Assembly (NCBI GenBank): GCA_031310005.1
Contig: CM062379.1
Span: 5,084,001-5,148,000, forward strand
Origin: Dactylellina haptotyla
Taxonomy: Eukaryota; Ascomycota; Orbiliomycetes; Orbiliales; Orbiliaceae
Length of the DNA: 64,000 bases
Direction: 5' to 3'
Under the pieces are notes generated by a model. It did no database searches. It saw nothing but the letters and a program-made list of their open reading frames with translations, and had not been told where the DNA came from. Shown in pieces: positions 32,399 to 41,762 of the stretch. Made by a program: the position numbers and the translations under genes. The stretch's first letter is position 1, and each line of letters starts with the position of its first letter.

Positions 32399-33295
32399 AG
32401 GAAACCCCCAGTCCACAACATGTTAACAAACAATATGCAGGGTTTGCCCAAACGACAGGGGATCTAGGAATTCGGATGGAGGAGGCCGAAGTCTGGATCA
32501 GTCGCCAGCTTCCTCTTTAGGTTGATGGGGCTGGCGATAGGGCAGATATCCACGGGTCTCGTGTCGCATGTAGACTTAGCTAATTAGGCGGGCTGCTCGT
32601 GTCGCAATTTTAGGCAAGTAGCCCGGCGATTGTTGCGATAACAAAAGTGAACAAGTGAACAAGGGATCGAGCATTTTACGATTTCAAATTCTGCACATCT
32701 GGTGGAGCTGCATTCCAACCCCGCCTGCGGATATGGGCTCATCGATCGGATGCTACTCGAAGCCCTGAGCAATCCTGACAAAGGCCGGATGACCCGCTTA
32801 TTCATGAGAGACATGGGCAGTGAGCTGAGAATAATACATCGATAACTAAACTCGTGCATTTTACCTCCAGGGCTGACCACCGACGACAATACTCACCGCT
32901 GAAAAATTCCATCACGCCGATTTTGGTCCGGTTCAGCCGTCAAGACAACCGCAGATTCTGCAAACAAAACGGAGGTTTGCAAAACATACAAAAAATCACC
33001 TTGGCATTGCGGCTGAGCGGTCGCACCGTGAAATGAAGATACTTTGTGTGTGTGGGATCAAAGGGCCCCTAGTGCTCTTTCGTCCAAACCCTTGGACTTC
33101 TTTGAAATGAAGCCCCACAAGGCCTCGCACTGATTAGGCCCAGTCCCTGTCCGGCCGGCGGCCAACGAATTAGATGCGCTGCACAAACGAAAAAAAATAT
33201 CTAGCGGATGCGGATGCCAACATCCTCATTACCCGAAGAATCGGTCGTGAAATTTAGTGGCGAAATGTGTGGATCAGAACTAATGATTTAGTCCG

Positions 33296-33338
33296 TTCCT
33301 CTCCTTTCTTCCTCTCCCTCTTTTATTTCTTTTCAAAG
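33296..33338 (+). promoter_or_regulatory. Pyrimidine-rich promoter tract
   Basis: A nearly continuous C/T stretch about 230 bases before the start codon of the membrane-protein gene. CT-rich boxes near transcription starts are common in filamentous fungi; assignment to this gene is inference from position. Confidence 0.4.
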
Positions 33339-33567
33339 CTGTCGATCGCCTCACAGTTCCTCCAGACATTCTTTTTATTCTTAACTTTCGGTTTTCAATT
33401 CTGGTGTAACGATATTCAAGGAAGGTATTTTCCGTGTTTACTTTGGGCCTCGTGTGCAAGTTTAGACTTGGACGAACCTCCCAACACCCCCTTTCGACCC
33501 AATCCGATTTTCTCCCCCGACAAGAAGGTTTGCCTGATCCACAGGTAGACCGAATATCACCGTAGCC

Positions 33568-34851
33568 ATGATCTCCCTCAGACTTTGGCTGGTGTCTTTA
33601 CTCCTTGCTCTTCCGTTTTATGCGTATTCTCTCAATCACCGACCGAATCAACCCGTCGAGGATGTATTCCAAAGGAGGGACTTGGACGACGTAAGGAACG
33701 ATCTTGAGAAGAGACAACTCACCGACCCGGCTGTCGCCGCCAGCATCAGCTCCGTCATCGCCTCCGTTTCCGATGTTATCAAATCCATCACAGAGAATCC
33801 AAATGCCTTCACTGCCAGCATTTCCGAAATCGAGGCATCTCTTTCCTCGGTCATTCTTTCCGTTTCTTCCCAGCTCTTCCCAGCCGTGACCACCCCCGCC
33901 GAGTCCTCTACCACCACTACCTCCGCCGATTCATCGACTAGTAGCGCTGGTGGATCTGTCACTTCTCCTGCATACACTCCAAGTGCAACCCCAGGTCAAG
34001 TTATCACTGATGGCACCAGAACTGGTACAGTTGGTGACGATGGTACTACCAGATTCTGCTCTGCTTCTTCCTATCTTTGCCCAGCATCCGTGAGTTACGG
34101 TTGTTGTAAAGATGGATTCAGGTGTGGTCTTACTGCCTGTACACCGTCCGCCGGAGCCACTACCCCAACTTTCGGCAGCTTCACCGCTACTGGCGGCGAT
34201 GCCACTTCTACTCCGGATGCAACCTATTCTTTCGATCCAAATACCTCCAAGGGAGGATCGCCAACAACAGCTGTCCCTGCCCCCAACAACTCTGGCTCCG
34301 GCTCTAGCGGTCTCTCAGGTGGTGCCATTGGTGGTATCGTCGGTGGTGTTATCGGCGGTATCGCTATAATCGCTGCCGGTATAGTCTGGTTCTGCCTCTC
34401 CAAGCGCAAGTCGAAGCCAACCGGCGGAGCTCTCCCTCCTCCCGATGGATCCAAGCCAGGCCCAACCGAACAGTACACCGGTGGTCCAATCCCTCCTCAG
34501 CCACAAATGGCACAGTACGGTCAAAATGGCGCTGCTATGGACCCAAGATATCAATCTCCACCACCACAGCCTCAAGGCCCCGGTGGATTCTACCAGCCAT
34601 ATCCTCAACAACAATTCGCTAGCCAGCAAGGTCAACCACCATATGGACAGAACGTTTCGGAACTTGGAGGTGCTGCTATGCCGTATGGCCAGAAGGGCGT
34701 TGACCAACCCCAGGGCATCCAGGAGGCACCGGCAAATCCTGTGTCATCCAACCCTCAGTCTCCCGCACCTCAAGGAGGAGACCAAGGGGCGGCGCCTGGC
34801 TACAATGGCTACAAGGGACCTACCGGCCCCGTTTACGAACTAGGAAACTAA
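33568..34851 (+). CDS. Single-pass Ser/Thr-rich membrane protein, wall-sensor-like
   Basis: One exon of 427 codons. A signal peptide (LRLWLVSLLLALPFYAYS) precedes a Ser/Thr-rich ectodomain that would be heavily O-mannosylated. KRQ at about residues 48-50 could be a Kex2 site. The ectodomain contains a compact cysteine cluster, FCSASSYLCPASVSYGCC with CGLTAC after it. At about residues 251-277 a glycine-rich transmembrane helix (GGIVGGVIGGIAIIAAGIVW) is followed by a stop-transfer RKSK and a Pro/Gln/Gly/Tyr-rich cytoplasmic tail of ~140 residues. This architecture is that of fungal plasma-membrane sensors and Mid2/WSC-like proteins, but the cysteine motif is not a WSC domain and orthology is not claimed. 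A role in wall-stress sensing is inferred from architecture only. Confidence 0.85.
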   Translation: MISLRLWLVSLLLALPFYAYSLNHRPNQPVEDVFQRRDLDDVRNDLEKRQLTDPAVAASISSVIASVSDVIKSITENPNAFTASISEIEASLSSVILSVSSQLFPAVTTPAESSTTTTSADSSTSSAGGSVTSPAYTPSATPGQVITDGTRTGTVGDDGTTRFCSASSYLCPASVSYGCCKDGFRCGLTACTPSAGATTPTFGSFTATGGDATSTPDATYSFDPNTSKGGSPTTAVPAPNNSGSGSSGLSGGAIGGIVGGVIGGIAIIAAGIVWFCLSKRKSKPTGGALPPPDGSKPGPTEQYTGGPIPPQPQMAQYGQNGAAMDPRYQSPPPQPQGPGGFYQPYPQQQFASQQGQPPYGQNVSELGGAAMPYGQKGVDQPQGIQEAPANPVSSNPQSPAPQGGDQGAAPGYNGYKGPTGPVYELGN

Positions 34852-35553
34852 AAAAAAATCATATATATATATAAAAAGAGGACTCCGAGGAATAGTATTC
34901 GAATCGATCATTAAAAAGCAATATTTTTTACGATTCGAACTTTGTGGTATTTTATATACAATAGGCATTGTTACCTTCCACCTTCATTTTTGTTGATGTT
35001 TTATTTTTATAACTCACGATATATACATTTTATTTTATTGCATTTTCTGGTTCAGGTGTGCGGTTTTTGGAAAGTTCTTTAGCTTGTGTAATTTCTATTG
35101 ATTTGTTCGCTTTTTTCTCTCTACTTTGTATTTCGCTTCAACTAGGTGTTAGTACAGCCTTTGTAGTACAATATATCCATTTCAATATCAGCAATTTAAA
35201 CTATTCACCTAGACCTGATGATTTTTCTTTTGATATGGGCATGACGAGTAAATGACAGCGCCACAGACTCCGCCGTGAAAACTAGGATGGAAGCTGTCTC
35301 AAGCCACCGAGCAAGGGCCATTCCGATCGAGATCTTCATGTCAGATAAGGCAGGCATATTTTATAGTTGCGTTGTGCGAATGTTGTGTCCAGCCCGATTT
35401 GGTAGTTGAATTCGAAGCTTATATTCTTGTGCGACCCTGGAAAAACTCAGATTGATACTTGACAACAATTCGGATTACCCCCCCTCGCGACGACAACTCT
35501 TTTCACCGGGTCATCCTTGCCGTTTGGAATTGCCTGGTGGTGACTTCTCCGAT
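34852..35553. other. Intergenic region
   Basis: T-rich 3' flank of the membrane-protein gene and upstream region of the DHCR24-like gene. The last ~100 bases are open in frame with that gene but lack an ATG. Nothing else is seen. Confidence 0.5.
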
Positions 35554-37158
35554 ATGATAAAGCGGCCTGCGGTCTCCGTCCTCCACAGGCTCGGGTGGTC
35601 AGCCGTCAATGGGTCGTCGATATGTAGCAGATGCCAGAAGAGGTTGCTGAGTGGTCTCTCCTCGGCTCCCCAGCCGGTTATCGACAACCACAATCGAGCG
35701 GTACAGTCGATATCCTCTGCCGTGCGCAATTTTTACGATCGCAAGGAGAAATTCCGGATCACCCACGGTTCCACCAACAGCACGCGGCCGAAATCTAGTA
35801 CTCATGTCGTGAATACCGGGCCTCTTTCCAATATCCTGCATGTTGATACGGCATCCCGAACTGCTCTCGTCGAGCCAAACGTGCCAATGGATCGTCTTGT
35901 CGAAGCCACACTGAAGCACGGGTTGATACCGCCGGTAGTAATGGAGTTTCCGGGCATCACAGTGGGCGGCGGGTATGCCGGAACATCTGGCGAATCTAGT
36001 TCTTTCAAGCACGGGTTCTTCAATCACACAATAAACTCGATAGAAATGGTTCTAGCCGACGGAGAAGTCATCACCGCGTCTCCGACAGAAAACTCAGATC
36101 TCTTCTACGGTGGTGCTGGCGCGCTGGGAACTCTGGGTGTGACGACCCTAGTCAATTTACAACTTATACCTGCGAGCAAGTATGTCGAAACGACGTATCA
36201 CCCCGTTTCGAGCGTCCCGCAGGCCACGGAGACGGTTAGGTCTTTCACGGCGGACAAGTCGCACGACTATATCGATGGTATCCTCTATTCGCAAAATACT
36301 GGAGCCATTGTCACTGGGAAATTGACCAACTCCGTCTCAAACCACACCATCCAACGATTCAGCGATGCGAAGGATCCCTGGTTCTATTTGCATGTTCAAG
36401 AGATGCTTGAAAAGGCGAGGGGTGCACCGGTAACCGAAGCGATACCGATAGCGGAATATCTCTTCAGATACGACCGAGGAGGGTTCTGGGTTGGCAGATC
36501 GGCGTTCGACTACTTCAATTTCCCGTTCAATACGTTCACGCGATGGTGGCTCGACGATTTCCTGCACACCAGAATGATGTATAAAGCCCTACACGCAAGC
36601 GGGCAGTCAAAGCGCTATATCGTACAGGACCTCGCGGTTCCGTACGAAAACGTGGAAGAATTCATACGCTACGCTACTGCGAAGTTTGGGATCTGGCCGT
36701 TATGGCTATGTCCGTTGAGACAGAGTCCTGTACCGACAATGCACCCTCACCATGTAGCAAAGTCGGCCGGCGAGCAGAAAGAGATGCTAAATGTAGGACT
36801 GTGGGGTAACTGCCCGTCGCATTTGAATTTCGCCGATGCGAACAGAGAGTTAGAGGCCAAGTTGAAAGAGCTCGGTGCGATGAAATGGATGTACGCGCAA
36901 ACATACTACACGGAAGCCGAATTCTGGGAGATGCACGACAAGGAATGGTATGATGCGCTTCGCCAGAAATACCGGGCAACGAGTTTACCCAGCGTTTACG
37001 ATAAGGTTAAAATAGCGCCAGAGGATACGGTCAAAGAGCAGACTATGGAAGAGAAGCTTAGGGAAACCTGGCCGATTAGTGGGTTCTACGGGATCAAAAA
37101 GGCCATCGATAGCGGACTTTATTTGGACGCCCGGAAATCCGCTTGGAAGCAAATGTAA
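35554..37158 (+). CDS. FAD-linked oxidoreductase, DHCR24 (delta24-sterol reductase)-like
   Basis: A single exon of 534 codons from the first ATG of the frame (MIKRPAVSVLH). It has a PCMH-type FAD-binding domain: FRITHGSTNSTRP (about 68-80), VEPNVPMDRLVEATL (about 106-120) and the FAD-loop motif GGGYAGTSGESSSFKHG (about 138-154), followed by EMVLADGEVI. These motifs and the length match the DHCR24/DWARF1 family of delta24-sterol reductases. The N-terminus differs from DHCR24, which has a membrane helix there. Here it is basic, Ser-rich and acid-free for about the first 43 residues, like a mitochondrial presequence. Canonical ergosterol synthesis uses Erg4 and not this enzyme, so the substrate is open. 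Upstream in-frame sequence lacks an ATG, but a 5' exon is possible. Confidence 0.85.
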   Translation: MIKRPAVSVLHRLGWSAVNGSSICSRCQKRLLSGLSSAPQPVIDNHNRAVQSISSAVRNFYDRKEKFRITHGSTNSTRPKSSTHVVNTGPLSNILHVDTASRTALVEPNVPMDRLVEATLKHGLIPPVVMEFPGITVGGGYAGTSGESSSFKHGFFNHTINSIEMVLADGEVITASPTENSDLFYGGAGALGTLGVTTLVNLQLIPASKYVETTYHPVSSVPQATETVRSFTADKSHDYIDGILYSQNTGAIVTGKLTNSVSNHTIQRFSDAKDPWFYLHVQEMLEKARGAPVTEAIPIAEYLFRYDRGGFWVGRSAFDYFNFPFNTFTRWWLDDFLHTRMMYKALHASGQSKRYIVQDLAVPYENVEEFIRYATAKFGIWPLWLCPLRQSPVPTMHPHHVAKSAGEQKEMLNVGLWGNCPSHLNFADANRELEAKLKELGAMKWMYAQTYYTEAEFWEMHDKEWYDALRQKYRATSLPSVYDKVKIAPEDTVKEQTMEEKLRETWPISGFYGIKKAIDSGLYLDARKSAWKQM

Positions 37159-37691
37159 ATATCTGTACATCCACATATAATTATCCAGTAGGGCTGAAAT
37201 GCACATTTTATAATTACAAAGGCTATGAAAGATCGTCTGACATGCGTCCTGCATCGTGGCGCGTTTTCCCGAGCCTAGCTTCTTTTTAATTCTTCTAGCC
37301 TCGCATGGGCTTCTCGAAATCTGACATTCGGCTCCCGACCCAAGCGGATGGTAGCGAGGCGCAGGATGGTTCAACGTTAGTTAAGACTGTGTTGTTGTGT
37401 TGCATTGGAGTCTGTGCTCAGGCCGGCCAGCATCATCGCGGCCGGCTGATGTGATGCGGCCACCCGCGCCAGCCTCCTCCAATTACCGCTGTTGCACTCT
37501 TCTTTCATCTCATCTCCGGCGCTCATAAATACGCACCGGTCTCTTGCTGAGGGAGGGGGTACACTGTCCCCTCTTCCATCGCTTCCGCCTTTCTGCTTTT
37601 GCTTTTCGTTGCACGTTGCACATTTCGGCTTCCACCATTCTATTACTTTATTAATAACCTTCGCCTATTCCTCTCCCCATAATATTCCGTA
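37159..37691. other. Intergenic region with CT-rich promoter
   Basis: The second half is strongly pyrimidine-rich up to the start codon of the following gene, as expected of a fungal promoter and 5' leader. No other feature is seen. Confidence 0.5.
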
Positions 37692-38336
37692 ATGGAGCCG
37701 CCAAAGCTCGCAGACCCCAAGCCGGAGGAAGCTGGGGAGAAAACGGGAGCTGAAAAGCTCAAGGAGTTGGTGGGCGCGACGGCCGCTGCTCCCAACATGT
37801 CACACGAAGGAAACGGCCACAGCGCCACCACTCCCTTCACCTCTAAGATCCGGAAGCGTAGGGCCTCAACCCCTCTGTCCGACGAGGACGAGGAAGAGGT
37901 TGCGAAGCCCGCGAAAAAGGCGAGCAAGCCCACTCCCAAGAAGCAAAAAGTCGCCTCTCCTACCCCATCCGTGGAGGCTACAGAAGACGAAGAAGAAGAA
38001 GAAGAAGAGTCAGAACCTAATGACGACGAATCGGACTTCTCGGACTCAGAATTCGAGAAACCTAAGAAAGGCGCTAGAACGCGCGGGCGAGCTACTGCTG
38101 CCGCTGTCAAAAAGGCTGCGGTCAAACAAGGACCCCCACCGAGGCGCGCGGCCGCAACTGCTGTCGCCGCAAAGATGCAACAAACCAAGAAGAAACAACA
38201 GGATTCTGATGATGAAGACGAAGAAGAATTTGACGATGATGATGATGAAGAGGAGGAATACGACGAATACGATGACGACGATGCGGAAAGCGCCTATACT
38301 GAATCAGACGCTTCGGGTTCGGAGTACGGAGGCTGA
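37692..38336 (+). CDS. Small acidic/basic disordered protein, probably nuclear
   Basis: A single exon of 214 codons. The sequence alternates Lys/Arg-Ala-rich segments (RKRRAS, KKASKPTPKKQK, KKGARTRGRA) with acidic runs (EDEEEEEEESEPNDDESDF and the closing Asp/Glu/Tyr tract). Bipartite nuclear signals and mixed-charge composition are typical of chromatin- or nucleolus-associated proteins such as histone chaperone-like factors; no domain is visible. The extreme composition makes homology assignment unreliable. The start codon follows a pyrimidine-rich leader, and the stop is a TGA. The opposite strand is also open through most of the gene because of codon bias, and I treat that as a shadow. Confidence 0.75.
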   Translation: MEPPKLADPKPEEAGEKTGAEKLKELVGATAAAPNMSHEGNGHSATTPFTSKIRKRRASTPLSDEDEEEVAKPAKKASKPTPKKQKVASPTPSVEATEDEEEEEEESEPNDDESDFSDSEFEKPKKGARTRGRATAAAVKKAAVKQGPPPRRAAATAVAAKMQQTKKKQQDSDDEDEEEFDDDDDEEEEYDEYDDDDAESAYTESDASGSEYGG

Positions 38337-38860
38337 ACCTATGAAGGGGATAGAATGAATATATTAATCAACAATTGGAAATATTGGAATGGGAGGTATC
38401 AATCAATGTTGGGCGTTTTATGGTTACGAATATATGGCGTCGTTGCTCCTTGTTTTGGCTATCCACACCGTGTGCTTGTATCTAGTCGGTTAATTAATAA
38501 TGAACACAAAGCTGGTCTTTAAATTTAAATTCTGCAGAAGACACCCGTTGATACAACAAAGCCCAAGGCTAAACTAAAATTATAGGACGATGTAAAAAAG
38601 GATAATATGTATAAGGATTCCCAGACATTTTGGCTAACGTAAACCTCTATAAAAACCAAGAAAGAAAAAAGTCCAGTGTTATCAGCATATCGATATCGCT
38701 ACCCAGCCGCACTCCCAAGAAAAACGTTAAAAGCAAAAAGACAGTAACAGGGTATCTAAAATGACGAGTAATCATCAGAACAGGACCTCCGTAACCTTAT
38801 GAAAAGAAAAGCAAAAAAGTTGCAGATCCGCGCTTGTCGTTATAAGTCATTATTAGAGCA
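38337..38860. other. Intergenic region between convergent genes
   Basis: AT-rich 3' flanks of the two neighbours. No gene, RNA or repeat is supported. Confidence 0.6.
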
Positions 38861-41239
38861 TCATGAGCTGGTTGCCCAAACAGGCTGCCACGCTGCCAGG
38901 TCTTTCTTTTGCTGGCTCAAATCAACTTCCTTTCTAGTGTCCATTACTTCACCAAGCTTCTTCCGAAGTTCTTTTCGGATTGTGGTCACTACCAGTTTCT
39001 CAATGTTTTGGATCACGGTCAGTTCCTCTAACGCGGCCCTCAAGCGTCCCACAGCAACCGTTAACAATCTCCTTAGCGAGCTTTTTAGCCCACCTCTTTC
39101 TTCACCATCTTCGTCTCTTTCGCCTTCAACGACTAATCCCATCCATCCTTCTAAACTTCTAACCGCCATTTCCATCTTTCTTTTAACCCGAAGGATGTCT
39201 CTCGTATAGTCTGCCCCCAAACCGTCGATCTTCTTCTCATTGTCCTCTGGAAGTGATGCCCATTCTTCAAAGATCCGGATCATCCTGATGTATTCGCCTT
39301 CGTACTGTCCTTCAGCAAACCACCCGAGTACCTTGGATAACTGCTCCGAGAGCAACTGGATGCTTTCTTCAGGACTGCCGGAAAGTTTATCTTTCAAACT
39401 TGTAAAGTTGGATGCCGGTGACCTTTTCAGAATTAATGACAGCGCATGTAGATCAACAAGCTCCTGTTCTCTGTGGTATGAATCTGCTACCGCCGCGTTT
39501 TTATCTCGGATTACCGAAAATCGTTTGTACAATGCGTTCCGTGCAGAGTTAGTCAAAGCAGTTGTAGAGTCAAAACTTCGCGCATGGAGTATAGCCAATT
39601 GTAAGAGTTTTGTTTGAGCGTGTGCTACGTCTGTGGGGTGGGAAGGAGCCACAGAACCTGAAGATTGATGGATTATCGATGCGCTTGTAGGTTTGGGAAC
39701 AGGAGCGACTGGTGGGTAGTCCACTTTGTAGCTATTGAAACTTGGCTTCGATGGCTTCGCGGCCGCTATGGTAGATGTAACTTTCCTATGGCCTCTAATC
39801 GGACTCGTTTTCCGAGGCGAAGAAGGCTCCTGCGGTGATCTAGAAGTAGTGGTAGGCTTAACAGCAGTTTTGGGTCGAGTGGTTACATCAGAACGTGCGG
39901 AACTCGTGTTGGATGTAGTAGATGCAACACTCTCCGAACGCATGCTTGATTCTGTGTCTGAACCCCTCGATGAAGAAATTGGCACTGGTGGTGGGGGCAT
40001 ATGACTTGAATTTGGGCGGATGCGGTTATTTGTGATTGTAGGACGCCGCGTGCTAGCTGAACTGGTCGCAACGGGTTCCGTTGGGCGAGTAGAGGTCGAC
40101 CGTGGAGGGGCAATTGCTCTTCCTACCGGTTGTCTAGCACCCTTGGGTAACGATAGATCGTTTGCAGGAGTTGCCATTCGTCTTGGCTCTATAGCATTGT
40201 GTGATACAGCATTATGTGACACGGCTCTGGGACGAGCACTCGGGACATCGTGTAGAGTACTCGCTGGTCGTACAGGGCCGGTGACCTTTCTTCCGGCTGT
40301 GGAAGTTGGCCTTGGATCGACTGGACGGGTAGAATTCGTACGAGGGGGAGGTTTAGAAGCGATCACATGGCTCTGAGCTCTAATGTGTGTACCCTTTCGA
40401 GGTGAGGGTGTCGGTACCTGAGCAGGTGGAGTTGGAGGTTTCTGGGGAGCTGACAAAGGGGATTCCAAAGTAATAGGGGGCGCCATTGTGGTTGATGTCG
40501 AGGAGAATTGTCGAAGGAGCGAGGGGGGTGGCGGTGGCATTAGCTGTGAATCGTCCATGCGAGAAACGTCTTTCGTTTGCTGGAGTGCAGGGGACGGTTC
40601 ACCGAGCAACCCCAGAGACTTTCGCATGGGAGCAGGCGAAGCTTGGTTTCCATATTCCTGCTTCCCGAGCCCACCAGAAGGTATGCTCAAAGACTGGGAT
40701 GGGCGCCGCAAGCTCGAGAGCTGGCTTTTGACATCATTGAAAGGCTCTCGATCGACGCCGTTGTCGACATAGGAGCCAGGTCGGGAAGGTGTCCTAAGAG
40801 CGGCGGACGAGGCAGCATCTGAGCTCGTAAAAGACTCTCGCCTGGAACCCACGGTCCCCCTGGACCCGTTATAGCCAAGACCCCTGGAAGTGCTAACAGA
40901 TCTCATCATTGCATCATCAGGTCGTTCGAAAACCTTTGCTTTCTCAGCAACGGAAGCCTGGCGCTTGTGTGGAGATTGGAGGGTGCTCCCCGGCCTGTGT
41001 AGTCCGAAACCGGGGATTTTCGACGGCGAGGGAGAAGGGCATGGTTGTGGCGCAAATGAATCGTATGAGCTCGCTTGGTGAGGCATTGCTGGGCGACTGG
41101 GCGAAGGGTGAGAGGAGCCGTATACGGAGGTCGAAGCTGATCGTGAGGCGTGCGGACGACTGCTAGCTGGAGTGGGCAGCCGTGAGTAGGGCGAAGGGGA
41201 AGGGGGTGGTATGGCGGACTTGTGGGCCGAGTAAGCCAT
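38861..41239 (-). CDS. Ser/Pro-rich protein with conserved helical C-terminus
   Basis: A single exon; the ATG at 41239 (MAYSAHKSAIPPPSPSPYSR) gives 792 residues. The frame is open for another 136 codons upstream, but that part is low-complexity and unlike a conserved N-terminus. Residues ~1-520 are Ser/Pro/Arg-rich, with many SP/TP sites and basic stretches such as might bind microtubules. A small duplication reads AVSHNAVSHNA. From about residue 540 the sequence turns helical and globular (LLQLAILHARSFD, then NALYKRFSVIRDKN, EYIRMIRIFEEWASLPEDNE, and VGRLRAALEELTVIQNIEKL). A disordered basic N-terminus with such a helical module is seen in microtubule- and septum-associated fungal proteins. 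I do not recognise the family. Confidence 0.8.
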   Translation of the reverse strand: MAYSAHKSAIPPPSPSPYSRLPTPASSRPHASRSASTSVYGSSHPSPSRPAMPHQASSYDSFAPQPCPSPSPSKIPGFGLHRPGSTLQSPHKRQASVAEKAKVFERPDDAMMRSVSTSRGLGYNGSRGTVGSRRESFTSSDAASSAALRTPSRPGSYVDNGVDREPFNDVKSQLSSLRRPSQSLSIPSGGLGKQEYGNQASPAPMRKSLGLLGEPSPALQQTKDVSRMDDSQLMPPPPPSLLRQFSSTSTTMAPPITLESPLSAPQKPPTPPAQVPTPSPRKGTHIRAQSHVIASKPPPRTNSTRPVDPRPTSTAGRKVTGPVRPASTLHDVPSARPRAVSHNAVSHNAIEPRRMATPANDLSLPKGARQPVGRAIAPPRSTSTRPTEPVATSSASTRRPTITNNRIRPNSSHMPPPPVPISSSRGSDTESSMRSESVASTTSNTSSARSDVTTRPKTAVKPTTTSRSPQEPSSPRKTSPIRGHRKVTSTIAAAKPSKPSFNSYKVDYPPVAPVPKPTSASIIHQSSGSVAPSHPTDVAHAQTKLLQLAILHARSFDSTTALTNSARNALYKRFSVIRDKNAAVADSYHREQELVDLHALSLILKRSPASNFTSLKDKLSGSPEESIQLLSEQLSKVLGWFAEGQYEGEYIRMIRIFEEWASLPEDNEKKIDGLGADYTRDILRVKRKMEMAVRSLEGWMGLVVEGERDEDGEERGGLKSSLRRLLTVAVGRLRAALEELTVIQNIEKLVVTTIRKELRKKLGEVMDTRKEVDLSQQKKDLAAWQPVWATSS

Positions 41240-41762
41240 TGTGGCAGCTACTCCAGGGTTCCAAAGGGGATGATGATGGTGGAAGCGACGGTTTGCATGA
41301 GCACGAGCGAGGATCGCAAAGAAGGCTGTCGGATAGGAAAGACGGGGCGAGCAAGCTGGACCGAAGAGAGCGAGCGATGGCGAGAAGATGGCTCGAGGCT
41401 GGCGAGAGGGGGGTGGAGCGGACGATGGGAGCGTGGACGGAGGCGGTTGGCTGGTTGAAGAGCGAAGGGCGACAGATTGATAGGAGTGAAGATGTGTCGC
41501 CGTTGCCGTGTTTGGAAGGGGCATCCTCGACGTTGGTGCATCACAACAACAACGCAACTTCTGCAACAAACACTTCATTTCACGTGCATATGGCGCATGG
41601 CAACGTATCAACTGCACCTCCTCATCCGTATTATATTTGTATTGCAATATATTGTATTCTCGCGATTTGATTTATATTGATTAAAAAATATTGGCGGTCT
41701 ACATGAAGTCTTCAGTAAATGCTTCTCTGCGCGTGCCGCGGGTAGGCTGAGAAATAGTTCTT
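41240..41762. other. Short intergenic region
   Basis: Upstream of the Ser/Pro-rich gene and downstream of the Cys-rich gene. It contains the possible N-terminal extension of the Ser/Pro-rich gene (to 41647) and several overlapping frames caused by biased composition. Nothing else is supported. Confidence 0.5.

Larger units (their letters stand above)
31336..33567. other. Divergent intergenic region with simple repeats and tRNA-like boxes
   Basis: It lies between the unknown gene (minus) and the membrane-protein gene (plus). Besides the separately listed AT repeat, tRNA-like boxes, CCTT repeat, hairpin and pyrimidine tract, I see no supportable gene. A 108-codon minus frame at 32.1-32.4 kb has no motif and overlaps the repeat and hairpin. 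Confidence 0.55.

Noticed and set aside
32103-32429. 108-codon minus frame
   Set aside because: It spans a CCTT repeat and a hairpin and has no motif.
37643-38188. 181-codon minus frame opposite the acidic/basic protein
   Set aside because: A mirror of the triplet bias of the real gene; Ser/Phe/Ala runs arise from complementing Glu/Lys/Ala codons.
39735-41670. Long plus-strand frames opposite the Ser/Pro-rich gene
   Set aside because: Antisense shadows caused by codon bias.
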